The translations under genes and the position numbers were made by a program. The notes under the pieces are model-generated. The model had not been told where the DNA came from. It was given only the letters and a program-made list of their open reading frames with translations, and did no database searches. This document shows positions 24,216 to 35,349 of a DNA stretch of 64,000 nt, one piece after another. Source of the stretch: Stichopus chloronotus (Eukaryota > Echinodermata > Holothuroidea > Aspidochirotida > Stichopodidae). The stretch spans positions 10,231,419-10,295,418 of the forward strand of contig CM037839.1 of NCBI GenBank assembly GCA_021234535.1, read 5' to 3'. The stretch's first letter is position 1. Every line of letters starts with the position of its first letter.

Positions 24216-24687
24216 TTGTGTATGAGTGCTGGAGAGGAGCCAGGTTCTGGAAAGTGGGGGTGGGGGTACAACGAGCACTACCTTGTTGGTGGGAATGTGG
24301 GCGTGGCGCGTGTGCATGTTACGACGTAAATGTATGTTACAGAGGGCGGGAAGCTCAGGGAAAAAATAGGGTTCTCTTTGTACGAAAAATATGATTTTCT
24401 GACTACTGACGTTCCAGGTTCTAGGAAGTGAGCACCTCAACCCTCCTTCCAATCCGTATAGCATATTTACAGGTTGCGATGACCGTAAGAAAATACCTCT
24501 CTGAAAAGTGGTGGAGTAGTCTCCTCGCCATGCATGGCGTTCCCAGTACATTGGTCGAAGTGTTTCAGTTTCTGCCAACAAGGATAAATATCCAGAAAAG
24601 TTTCCAGCTTTTTAATCATTTCAGATGACAAATGTTCATTTTAGATGACAAATGTTCTATTTCTCTGTTTTATTCTCTTACTTACAG

Positions 24688-24836
24688 CAACAGATATGTT
24701 TGGTATAGTTCATGCAAAGATAACGTGCAAAATGACAGCTTTACGTTTATTTTGGAGGAGCCAGGACTGATCGTAACCACCACTGTATCGAATGAATTTG
24801 GCAACATGAGCAGATCAGATATACACAACCCTATCG
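24688..24836 (+). CDS. Receptor exon 4: second half of D2
   Basis: A 149-nt exon completing the split codon of exon 3 (phase 2 in, 1 out), from a CTTACAG acceptor to GTATGT. The translation begins NRYVWYSSCKDN, giving the fourth Cys of D2. It ends with an F-G strand pair like that of gp130: TTTVSNEFGNMSRSDIHNPI. The last residues lead into the D2-D3 linker. Confidence 0.8.
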
Positions 24837-25416
24837 GTATGTTTCCATTGATGTCTTTACTCATAATTCTCCAGTGTTGCTTGTTTGTTGTTTGGTTTAC
24901 TTAATTGATACCAAAGAGGACGGCGTGGTGTCCTGACAGACTACGCACATACAAATCACAAACACAGATAAAAGGAGGTCAAACGTCATAAGAAAAACAT
25001 ATGGTGAGAGTTGGGACGTGACACTGATAATGACAAATATGACATAATCAATGCAGCTCTATATCCGTTTCTTGATAATCCCTTCCATTGTTGTTCACCT
25101 GGTATCTCGACGGGGAGGGGTGACTGACTTCCTATTGCCATGACCACAATGAGAGTCTAAGGTAGGAGGGGGGTAGACATCTCACGCACCCCCCCCCCCC
25201 CCCCTCTTCCTGCTCTGTTCATGCTTCATGTACTTTCAATACTTTGTAATGAAAATGTCATGTCATGCAGGTAGATGCCAAAATGTGCCATCAAATTTGT
25301 TGTCAAAGCAAGTTCATTTGGAGCGAAATTAGCCACTTTTCGCACTGATTTTTTAACTCTCGTTAAATAGCACACTGAAGTAACTAATATTAGGTCGTTG
25401 TTTGTGCAATAACCAG

Positions 25417-25562
25417 TACAGCCCGATCCTCCGACAATTACGAGACTAATTTCAACCGGTATCGACCAATTCAACGCCAGCTTTGAAATTCCTACCTCTT
25501 GGGATGCTGAGGAGTGGTTGAACTATGAGGCAATTTACATTCAGAATGGTGTCTCAAATAAT
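25417..25562 (+). CDS. Receptor exon 5: first half of D3
   Basis: A 146-nt exon, phase 1 in and 0 out, ending at GTAAGT. It opens VQPDPPTITRLIS. This resembles the gp130 D2-D3 linker, which has the form V-x-P-x-PP before the first strand. The B and C strands follow (FNASFEIPTSW, LNYEAIYIQNG). The acceptor (AATAACCAG) has a weak pyrimidine tract but is the only in-phase choice seen. Confidence 0.8.
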
Positions 25563-26169
25563 GTAAGTCAATCACCCAGGGACTTTTAAGTGTGGGAGCT
25601 TTTGCAAGCTATTGTACCATTTCTCCTGTTTCTCCTGTATAGGCCCCAATAATAATAATATCAAACACTTCTAGACTTCAGGGGCAACGAAGTAGTCCCC
25701 ACAGCTGCTTAATACTGAGGCAATGCTCTCTTTGAACGTAAACTTGAAAGCTTAAAATGCAAGAGTCAGGACTGTTTACAAGTTATATATAAAGTAAATA
25801 TGATGAAAGTGTAATCCACTGGTTGAGAAATATTAAGTAACGTAACCGTGCTATTTGTACATTCTTTTGTCTTCACAAAAGGGAAGGGGAGTGGTTTGTC
25901 CTTGTGAGGAGGGGGAGGGGAAACTTAAGGCAAATATTTCATAACAAGGTTCACGATGTTCACGACGTTGAAACGATTGATTCCTGCACCACTTTATTTT
26001 TTACCTATGTTTTTGCAGCTGGTCTCTATTGAAACTGCTGATTTATTTTATTTTTTCACTACTATTTCACGGCTACATTGTAAATTACCCGCAATATATC
26101 TTCCTAATGCTATCCCAAATATTTGTCATGAATATTTATGAGTTTTTGTCTCACCCTTTTCTCAAATAG

Positions 26170-26356
26170 TTATCTACGTCGTTCACCAGACGGACGAACG
26201 AAGAATCTTTCTCCTTTACGGTTGATAGGTCACCGTACTCACTTGTCTGTTTGCAAGTGAAGGTACAAAATGGAATTCTGGGTCCATTTTTGCAAGTGGA
26301 CTCCCTCCGTTGGAGTAACTTTTCAGAACCGATGTGTTCATACACTCCAATGGCTG
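26170..26356 (+). CDS. Receptor exon 6: second half of D3 with WSXWS-like box
   Basis: A 187-nt exon, phase 0 in and 1 out, from CTCAAATAG to GTGAGC. Strand E is FSFTVDRSP and strand F is YSLVCLQVKVQNG. The G-strand region holds LRWSNFSEP. The W-S-N-F-S at 26311-26325 (about residue 295) aligns in place with WSXWS, the hallmark of class I cytokine receptors; Phe replaces the second Trp. Such conservative variants occur in family members (known). A Cys-containing tail (MCSYTPMAG) leads to the next domain. Confidence 0.85.
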
Positions 26357-26658
26357 GTGAGCACACATGTTAATTATTCATAGGCTGAAGTACACTTCTT
26401 AGCCATTTCTGTGTCTACATATCGTGTTATATAAATGTGTTATATATGTGGAAAGAAACTTATAAGGACATGATTTTGATACGACATGAAAGTTTTCTAT
26501 TAAAAGACAGTGGCATTTCTATGTAGTAACCGATATCGAGTCCAGGTCTACCGTAAGCAAAAAAATAACAATCAATTTCTTTTATGTAAATTTCATAGCC
26601 TCGAAAAGATACAGTTTGAAAAATAAACGATATTCTTTTCCTCCTTTCTGACTCTAAG

Positions 26659-26747
26659 CACCCTCCAAAAGTCCTCAAATTGTGGAAGTTTTACTGAATC
26701 AAAGTCGAACAAATCCTCACCTAAGGGATGTCACACTTATTTGGATG
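26659..26747 (+). CDS. Receptor exon 7: start of FN3 domain D4
   Basis: An 89-nt exon, phase 1 in and 0 out, from ACTCTAAG to GTAAGT. It encodes APSKSPQIVEVLL and later DVTLIWM, the A and B strands of an FN3 domain with the B-strand Trp. It is followed by an intron of about 10.2 kb that carries an R2-like LINE, a solo LTR and a large palindrome. Confidence 0.75.
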
Positions 26748-27150
26748 GTAAGTATTTTACGTTCAATGGATGAAAATTACAAATTTCATTTGATGAGTGA
26801 TTTCATAACAAGTTGCGCTTCTAATTTTCTCTCTTCGAGAAGTTACGCCCAAACCTTTCACTCTCCAAGCTAATTTTAACATCTTAGTAAGAAATTTCCT
26901 TAACGCGGTTTTATTTGTACGCCATTCACTGCACCAGACCTTTTTACGTTAAAGCTAGAAAACAGCGATCAGCTTGAAATTTACGATGAATAAAATGTAT
27001 TGCACCAATATTTTTAAAGAGTTCCCGGCCTTACATCGTCACGGCAAATAGCCAGCTCAAAGCACAAGTTAATGCATTGCAATAAAGGCTGTTACAAAAG
27101 GAAGTAATTCACCCGTAGAATAGTTGAAAGTTAAAACTCATTTCTGTTAC

Positions 27151-27355
27151 AAACGATAACGTAAAATTAACCTACAATGTAAAAATGACCTACGTTGTTA
27201 AAAAAAAAAATACCGATAATGTAAAACAAATGATAATGTTAAAAAACATTACCGATAATGTACAAAATCTTTGAATTGATAACGTAAAAAAATATAGATA
27301 ATATAAAACTCTTGTTTACCGATAACGTATTAAAAATACCGATATTGTAAAAACT
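27151..27355. repeat. Short-word array (ACCGATAATGTAAAA)
   Basis: Eight to nine degenerate units such as CGATAACGTAAAATTA, ACCGATAATGTAAAAC, TTACCGATAATGTACAAA and TACCGATATTGTAAAA, spaced 20-35 bp, mostly in one orientation. Confidence 0.75.
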
Positions 27356-27596
27356 GTTCTAACGAGGATTTTATGTGGTACTACATACAAGTCATGATGT
27401 ATGCATGCGTGTTTATGTAGGTATGTCGGAAGGTCGGTAGGTCTAGGTAGCCCGGCTGGGCGGGGAAGCAAATCGGTAGTTTCGTGGGTGGGTGGATGGA
27501 TGCATGCGTTCATGTGTATGTGCGCATGTGACCTGTATGAATTTATGTGTATCAAAATAGGTGTAACAGTGTATTTGTGAATGTAAAAAAATAATA

Positions 27597-29640
27597 ATGC
27601 CAAAATGGAAGACACCTAGACCGGACCAGGTACAAGGATACTGGCTCAAATACCTGACAAGCTTACATGATAGACTAGCAACACAACTTCAAAACATCCT
27701 CGAATACCCACAAAACATACCAACATGCTCACAACTGGGCGAACTGTTCTCATACAGAAGGACGCAACTACAGAACCATTACATGTGTACCGACAACATG
27801 GAAACTATTCTCAGGGATGCTTGCCGGCCATATTAACGAGCACCTGAACACACCAACTACTTGGGCAAGAACAGAAAGGATCACCACCGGGATCGATATA
27901 GGGGAAGGAAAGACCAACTTCTGATCAACGACAAGATTCTGACCTTGAACTCGAAGAACACACAGACTAACTTGGCAGTGGGGTGGATAGACTACAAATA
28001 AGCATAGGACTCCGTACACTCCTGGATACTCCACAGTATAGGGCAATGCACAAGATCGACCCGAAGATCATTACACTAGTACAAACATCAATGAATAACA
28101 GGAACACCAATCTCACATCAGGTGGAAAATAGCTAGCCAACATAAAGATCCGACGTGGAATATTTCAGGCGATTCACCCTCACCCCTACTGTTCTGAGTA
28201 GCTCTCAACCGTTTGAGCCACATCCTACGAACCACGAAACAAGGATACATACTACAAACAGGACACAAAATCAACCATCTACTGTGAATGGACGACTTGA
28301 AACTGTATGCCAAAAACGAGAACGACCTCACCGCCCTGATTGACGGAGACTGTCCGAATCTTCACCAATGGCATCTGCATGGAATTCGGACTCGACAAAT
28401 GCGCGAGACAAATCATACAACGCCGAAGAGTGACCAATCGCCTTGAGCTACCCAGCATTTGAAAGATCAGTAATGCTGACATCAATGAGGGATACTACCT
28501 TGGCATACTTCAGAACATGCAAAACAAAGAGAAAGAAGTAAAACACAAAACTACATTAACATACAGAAAGAGGTTGCGACAAATGCTGAAATCACGACTC
28601 AGTGGCAAAACTTGATAAAAGCAGTTAGCAACATACGCAATACCACTACCAGTAATCAAATACACCACATGCATAATTGACTGGAAGCAGGCAGAACAGG
28701 ACAACTGTACAGAATGATGAGCAAGACAATGAACATGTACAAAGGACGCCATTCTAGAGCTGAGATACATCGACTGCACCTGTCACGAAAGGATGGCGGA
28801 AGAGGTCTGAAGGGAATCTCGGTCACAGTAAAATTCCAATGTGCCAGACTGCAGCAGTTCATCACATCAGCGAAAGACACAGACCCACCAATTGAGGCAG
28901 TCTGGAAACACACAGCAATAACAAGGTACAAATCAAAGAAAAATGAAATGGCGGAATGGCGGACAGAGTACACCAGCAAATGGTCTAACAAACAGCTACA
29001 TGGACAATACAATCGACAAGTCCCGCCGACGGTGGAATCCACTGAAAACACATACAAGTGGCTGAAAGGGAACACGGGGTTGAAAAGTGAAACAGAGGCG
29101 CTAACAACAGCTGCGCAAGACCAAGTCTCAAACATAAAATGCCACATGACAAAGGTACTCTACACGATGAATGATCCCAAGTGTAATGTGCACGGAAAAA
29201 GATGAGACATTTGCCCATATAATCACAGCCTGCCCCAAGGTAGCCAGAAGCCTCTTTAAGCCCAGGGACAATGTAGCATCCGCAATACACTACCAAGTAT
29301 GTCAGCAGTACGGTATCCCAACAACAACGTAAACAAGGTTACACAAACCCAACCAACTGAAGAGAACAAGACGAAGATCCTCTGGGACTTCGAAATCAGG
29401 ACAAAGAAACACGGGAAGGACTGATGATTGATGTAGCAATACCCAACGACTCAAACATATTCAAGAAGACCAATGAAAAGGTAGACAAGTACCAAGACTT
29501 GAAACTAGGAATACAGAGATTGTAGAACATCAAAACAAGGGTAATCCCCGCAATCGGTGCACTGGCAGCAAACACCAAAAACCCAGACAGACACCCACAA
29601 CCCCATCCCTGATAAACGATCTCCCAGAGTAATGGTAGGA
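27597..29640 (+). pseudogene. Decayed R2-like LINE: RT plus restriction-like endonuclease
   Basis: Fragments on the plus strand in three frames, with many stops. In order: RT entry region (PDQVQGYWLKYLTSLHDRLA, 27622 on); motif A region (NLAVGWIDYK, near 27970); motif C as MDDLKLYAKNENDL at 28288-28329; connection region (HSRAEIHRLHLSRKDGGRGL, 28750 on); a Cys/His remnant (ETFAHIITACPK, about 29208); and an endonuclease remnant with ILWDFEIRTKKH, LMIDVAIPND and EKVDKYQDLK (29378-29510). This order is that of LINEs with a C-terminal PD-(D/E)XK endonuclease, as in R2. The 5' end seems truncated at about 27597 and the 3' end is unclear. Inactive, in the intron between receptor exons 7 and 8. Confidence 0.8.
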
Positions 29641-29749
29641 CTTCCAGATCAGGGGTAAAACACATACCAGATGTTGACAAAGAATGAGAAATATAATACA
29701 AACGTGAGGAACTTAAACCACCCAACAAACATAGCTGATTGCTTTGCTG

Positions 29750-29989
29750 TGAGTACAGTCTGTACCACATGCGTAGACAAGATTTTTGACTGGAGGTAGT
29801 CAAGTGCACGGTCTGATCGCCGTCCGGTTGAGCTGTCTGGTCATCTAAGGAGATAGGTGTGAGAAAGTTTTGAATATTCAAGTACCGCAAGATGCTATGT
29901 GGTGCAGCGTTTGGCATCATTTGAAGTAATTGTTTCTGTTTCGTTTCAATTTTTTTAGAATAAGATAAGGGGGATATGTCCGCCGACAT
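29750..29989 (-). other. Unrecognised open frame downstream of the R2-like LINE
   Basis: The minus-strand frame starts MSADISPLSYSKKIETKQKQ and continues MMPNAAPHSILRYLNIQ, with balanced composition unlike most chance frames here. The frame continues into the LINE remnant as an antisense shadow. It may be a fragment of another transposon's N-terminus. No family recognised. Confidence 0.25.
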
Positions 29990-31340
29990 CTTCTGGTTAC
30001 GACAATAGCCTATACTTATAGTTTATGAGTGGGTGCAGGAATTCCAACTTGTCTTGATTTGCAACTTGCGATTTTTTCGTAGCAATTCATCTCCTTGGCA
30101 TGATAGCGAAGAAAGGTTTAATAGTAAGGAACTATATAGGTTATCGGAGTCGAAATGGTGTAAACCTGCTACTTAAGCGCATATTATCCGGAGCAGGATT
30201 ATGCACCTTCTGCAATTTACTACTGAGGATTGAGCAACAATTCTCCTTATCGTGTGCTTTCTGACAATTTCTCAGTCCCAAGGAAAACATATCTTGCCAC
30301 ATAAATGATGTTCTAAGTCTTTATATGGCTAATTTGATTTGACGAATAATTACTGGCAAAGTTCACTATTAGGCTATTTCCATTTACCACTAAAACGTTC
30401 TTTATATATCTAAATCGAATTTCACAATAATGTGAAGATCGTTAGGTGCGAAATTTGATTTATCTAATAACAACATAAACATGTCCGTATCTGAATAATT
30501 CCACAGGAAGATCCATGACTTGGTGTCAATCTAAAAACATAAGGTTATGAATTGTCATAAATCTGATTTTCGAAAATTTGTTTACTCAGATTCTTCTATA
30601 TCGGGAATATCAGCCCTGTATACTCATCTTAAATCTCATGCGGTGGATTTTTCTTATATTCCAAATTCTAGAATTGTTGAAAACTGAAAGGTTTAACACA
30701 AAAATATTTATAAATTAAACCGCTTGTTAGATCAGAAAGAGAGGCACTGGATTTGGAAAGTCGATTCTTTAGTTCCCACCACGGCTTCAATATTGAGGAC
30801 ACTTTCTGTAGTCAAAACCTTGGGAGTAGTCAAAAACGGTACCAAGCTTTGTCTCTATTGTTTGTATTTTGTTATTGTTTTTCTGTTTCCTCTCTCTTCT
30901 TGATTTCACTTTGTCGATTATCGGTGCTCGTTGGACTAGCTTCCGTTCACTGGCGCTTGTAATCCTTTCTTTACGTACAAATATTCTTGTGTGTCTTCAC
31001 TTGTTTCTAAGGCCTTCTCCGTGTTGACTTATTGTCGTACGAGTGTTGTTCAAGTGTACTTTGCTCTCCGAGAATTAAACTGAATCTTCGTGTACAGAGT
31101 TTTTGGCATGCTCTACATGTACAACAAGGGCGACAAGGTTAATCCTAGGGTAGTCAGTAAGAACCCTTCCTTTCATTGGGGAAGGATTAAAAATAACAAA
31201 CTCCTTGACAACAAATTACAGGATTTTTAGTGCAGACCAACCCACCGCATTTTATACACAGGTGATAAGATTGCTCGCTGGGGGATGGGGGAAAGTATTT
31301 GTCCCAACATTAAGCCCGTTATCTCATGGACCAAAGATAT
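29990..31340. other. Intron sequence between LINE remnant and solo LTR
   Basis: No coding signal, no repeat recognised. Confidence 0.4.
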
Positions 31341-31344
31341 ATAT

Positions 31345-31820
31345 TGTTACGGGAATAACCCTTACATAGTTATGAAGCCTAGTATACTAATGTAAATTAT
31401 CTTCACCTGTGTGTTATGCATGAATCATTCTATACAGCTTCTGCCTAGTCAAGTGTGTGTAAGATGCTAGGCATATGTACGTCGTGAGGTCAATTTACCT
31501 CGTGAGGTCAATTTACCTCGTGAGGACAATTTACCTCGTGAGGTCAATGCAGCTCGTGAGGTATATAAATATGTGTAAAGAATAATAAGCACGGCAGTGT
31601 ATAAAAGGAGTCCGCAGAAGTAAGTTGGTCAGTGAGAGGAGAGTCCGCAGAAGTAAGTTGGTCAGTCAACAGAGGCAGAGCTTGAGAAAGACCTCTCTTT
31701 GTACAGTGTAAATATGACGTTGTAGAGCTAGAACATGAATAAAAGTAGCGAAGTCAGAAACAATCTGCTGGTAGTCCTGGTCTCATTTCTAACCTCCTGA
31801 TCGTCTCGGCGAACGTTACA
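31345..31820 (+). mobile_element. Solo LTR of an LTR retrotransposon
   Basis: A 476-bp segment starting TGTTACGGG and ending AACGTTACA (TG...CA), flanked on both sides by ATAT (31341-31344 and 31821-31824), a 4-bp target duplication. Inside, in order: five 18-bp repeats (about 31480-31562), TATATAAA near 31560 and TATAAAAG near 31600, a 24-bp direct repeat GTCCGCAGAAGTAAGTTGGT x2 (31610-31665), and AATAAA at about 31738. This is the U3-R-U5 layout. No internal coding region or partner LTR is present, so it is a solo LTR left by recombination. A Ty3-type origin is a guess from the 4-bp duplication. Confidence 0.8.
31480..31562. repeat. Five tandem 18-bp units in the LTR promoter region
   Basis: Unit CTCGTGAGGTCAATTTAC, with small changes in the last units. 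It lies just upstream of the TATA box of the solo LTR, where enhancer repeats usually sit. Confidence 0.85.
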
Positions 31821-31824
31821 ATAT

Positions 31825-34010
31825 CGTCGTTTACTAAATGACAAACCCGATTTGGCTAAAGACTTTTTGCATTATGTCTCTACCACGAACACAATCTGCA
31901 AAAGAGTCTTAAATAAAATTTGGATAGTATTTGGCATTTGCAAATTTATTGTGTGGAAGTCCAGATGTACTCACGTGTTTGAAGTCTAGTAAATTATTAT
32001 TTTTCGGGTACATGTAGACTTCAATCGACTTTCTTCGTCAAAATTTCTTGACATAGGCCTATAGATGAAATGTAATTCTTTCAATAGATGAAAGGTAATT
32101 CTTTCTCCAAGATTGTGAATAGTAACATTGTAATTGAACTTTAATTTCATCCTTTCTTTCCTTATTTGTATTGTCTATTATGTAATTTTTGGTTGAGAAC
32201 CAATAAAAAAAAACAACATCAAAAAAGAAAAAAGAAACCTTGACAATAGTCATTTATTGTTGGAAGCTGCTGATTCCTCCTAAGAGCTTATCTCAGAATT
32301 TCAGGTGTATGTTTACTGGTAAGTATTGGCCTAGTATAGTCTACGCCTAAGTCAAAAGGAGTCACCCCCTATACATTACTGTATCAAGCCCGTACCCGGG
32401 GTGGGGGGTTCTGGGGATTCGGACGAACCCCTCACACAAGATCTGGAGTTTCGCTCAGCCTACGATAGTAGGCCTACGTAGGCAACATGTACAAAGAGTT
32501 TTAATGTGTTGGTCATAATTGTCGGGTAAAATGTTTCACTGGTGGTAAAATTGAACTCCCCCCACGGTAAAGCTTCATGCGGGCCTGATTAAAAGTCACG
32601 TGAAAACTAACGTTTTCGACCAAATTCAAATCTGTTATTAACGGTAGTCATACGGTAACAACATATTCCATGAAAAAAAGCAAAGATGGTTTGTTCTCGT
32701 AGAAATCCATTTAAGAAGACCATCTTGTATTCAACGCCTTGTCTGAAAGACCAGCAATACAAAAAAACAGGTTGCAAGTCACTTTGACAGGTAGCCTGTG
32801 CAACAAACTAGTAGACGTCCACATATTAGCTCAACCTAAATTTGATTGCACTCTTGATGAAGGCACGCTTCTTTTCATCAAGTTTTCTTGATTCCTATGA
32901 GTTTATGTATGCCTGATATCACCCACTTGTTACTGCGTTATAGCAAATCTTCTGTGGTGACCAAATTGTTTCCATTGGGTAATAAAAATGACATATGTGT
33001 TAAAAGGAACTAGTTTTCACCTTGTACTTTGCATCCTTCTCAAAGGTAACAGTTTGCCTTAGCTGGTAGGTTTACTGGTTGGGAAAGAGTATATCATGCA
33101 CTTTTCAGTTAACATTTTATGAACACCTTACCCACTGTTTCGTCGGTATGGTCGACACTCTTCGGATCATTAAAATTTTATTTTTTACACAAGTACCAGC
33201 AAAGTTATTCTTGACTTTGCATTCAGAGACAGTTTTCACGGTGTTTATGGAATGTTAACTTTTGTTTCTCAAAAACTTCATGCTTTTGAACTTCGTGGCT
33301 GAGAGAGAGCCATTCTTCTTTTTTCTTTTCTTTTTAGTAGAACGCATAGGGCAGAAGCATATTATACATGTGTGGGTAGAACTAGCCTGCCGAAAAGCCA
33401 ATGTAGTAACTTTAGAAGATGGCGCTCCCTCAGTAATCAAAATAACCATTTCTGTACTCTTCTATACAGAATCTGTCAAACTTAGTTCAGTATTCATTTA
33501 CTCGAATCCCATATTTTGCTGGATAAATTATTATTCATCACGTGGTACAACGAAACAGTATGAATGGTCATATTTTCATACATAAAACGGGGAACAACTC
33601 ATGGAAATTTTGTTCTTGGAAATTGGTCGAGCGCATGTGTGCACGATGCCTTTAAGTTAGCCATTAGTACGCGAGATCTATAGTTCAGTCACTGTGGGGA
33701 GTACAAATCTCTAGCATTCCTTATCCTTTTTCAACAAGTCCACCACACTACAGGCACTAGTCTTTGACTTGTAAACATGATAATTAGGCTACTTGATTGT
33801 TAAACGAAGCCACACAACGTACCACTTTCTGTGGCGTACAGTAGGCTTATATCCTAGGCCATGTCGTTTCAAGGAATGTAGGTTACTCGCAAACATTCGT
33901 ATTGCCATTTAGTGGAATGTTGGTCCTAGCTAGGGCCCAGCTTCGGTTAGACTTACACGCTGTACACGCTATAGGCTTGCTCCACCACTGAATACTTGCA
34001 TGTTACACGT
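31825..34010. other. Intron sequence without recognised features
   Basis: AT-rich, chance frames only. The frame from 33262 (107 codons) is rich in runs and not convincing. Confidence 0.4.
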
Positions 34011-34020
34011 AACGCATGTG

Positions 34021-34102
34021 CGCTAACTTCCTTTCAGTCGTTCCATTCAGGGTTGACAAATTATAATTTGTCAACAATTGAACGACTGAAAGGAAGATAG
34101 CG
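34021..34102. repeat. 82-bp imperfect palindrome
   Basis: Outer arms CGCTAACTTCCTTTCAGTCG... (23 bp, one mismatch) enclose an inner perfect palindrome, GTTGACAAATTA with its complement (34052-34075). Confidence 0.9.
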
Positions 34103-34912
34103 CGATTGAGACGTGACTCCGCCTCTTGGTTGACGTTCGATGAACATTCACATAATTTTGATTTTTGTCGTGACGTCATTTTTGGTGGCTGTAAATGAGA
34201 TTGCAATAGCAAGTTGGCAGGCTATTGTATACCTGTAGGTATGCATGGTGAAGACCCAAGTATTATATGTACTGTACTACAAAAGTCGGATTTTTGAATG
34301 ATGAAGTTGGATTTTCTTTTGGACCAATGAAACACACACACAGCTTTGTTTTCCATTCATTCCGAGGACATCATTGTGCTCTCTTTTGTTTTTTCTTCCT
34401 CAACCCTAACCTTAACAATACACTGTCTATTATTAATCTTGAGAGGGCCGGAGAAATCTGTTGAATTTTCTATAGAGGACCTAAAATCTATTGTTTCGGT
34501 CCTCGATCCCACCCGAAATGAAGAGCACACACACACAATAGCTTGCTTACAGCAGGCTTGGGTAGAACTGGGTGTGGGCATGCTGTACCTGCGATCATAG
34601 CTGCTGTTTGCTGAACGTATTACGTATCCCCAATGTAGAGAGATATAGCTCATGGTTCCTTGTACGATGGAGCTACGGTTGTACACCATGTAGGCCTTTA
34701 CTACATGCTTCATACGCACATGCCGTATACAGAACGTAGCAAGAAGGATTGGATGCTGGTGTATCTTGCAGTAGCGTTGTCCTTGTTTTTCACTGTGCAC
34801 ACTAATTAAGTGTGTGGTTTCCTATTGAAGTATTGAGTAAATAGTTCCGTAACGAGCTGACACTCTGGTTAAACAACTCACACAACCATACTACCGTAGA
34901 TGGCATCGCCTT

Positions 34913-35342
34913 TAACGTTACGGTCCATTCGTAAGGGTTTTTATCCCGAAGGATCCCAGAAATGAGGGCCGTTTTTTCCCGAAGGGTCATTAATCCGAAG
35001 GGCTGTTATTCCAAATGAAACAATGGGGCGTTTTTCCGAGGGTTCATTATTCCGAAGAAGCCTCCGGATAAATGGTAGGGATTATTATCTCTAGCATTTT
35101 ATTAAATGGGTCTTTTTTCCAAAGTTGAGTTTGAACCGATGTAACCATCGTCGCAATTCAAGCGTTCGAACTGAAATAACGATCCTTCAGGAAAAATGAC
35201 CTTTGACTCGGAATAACGTTTCTTCGAAAAAAACAAAAAAAAAAACAAAAAAAAAACAATGACCTTAATGTTTGTGTCGGAATAACAGCCCTGAGTTCGG
35301 AATAACAAGCTCCGTCGAAATAAACGGCGTGAATTCGGGATA
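34913..35342. repeat. Inverted short-word array (TTCCGAAGGG / TTCGGAATAAC)
   Basis: The left half (34935-35060) repeats TATTCCGAAGGGTCATT-like words. The right half (35150-35340) repeats the reverse complement, such as GACTCGGAATAACG and AGTTCGGAATAACA. The flip is near 35090. Open frames over this stretch are repeat translations. Confidence 0.85.
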
Positions 35343-35349
35343 TGACCAG

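Noticed and set aside
24090..24581. 163-codon minus-strand open frame
   Set aside because: It runs through a dispersed repeat, has low-complexity Pro and Phe stretches and no domain, and is antisense to receptor introns.
28656..29147. 163-codon minus-strand open frame
   Set aside because: Exact antisense shadow of the R2-like RT connection region, which has recognisable protein motifs on the plus strand.
34346..34800. Overlapping open frames on both strands
   Set aside because: No domain, no splice context; within intron sequence and simple CA runs.
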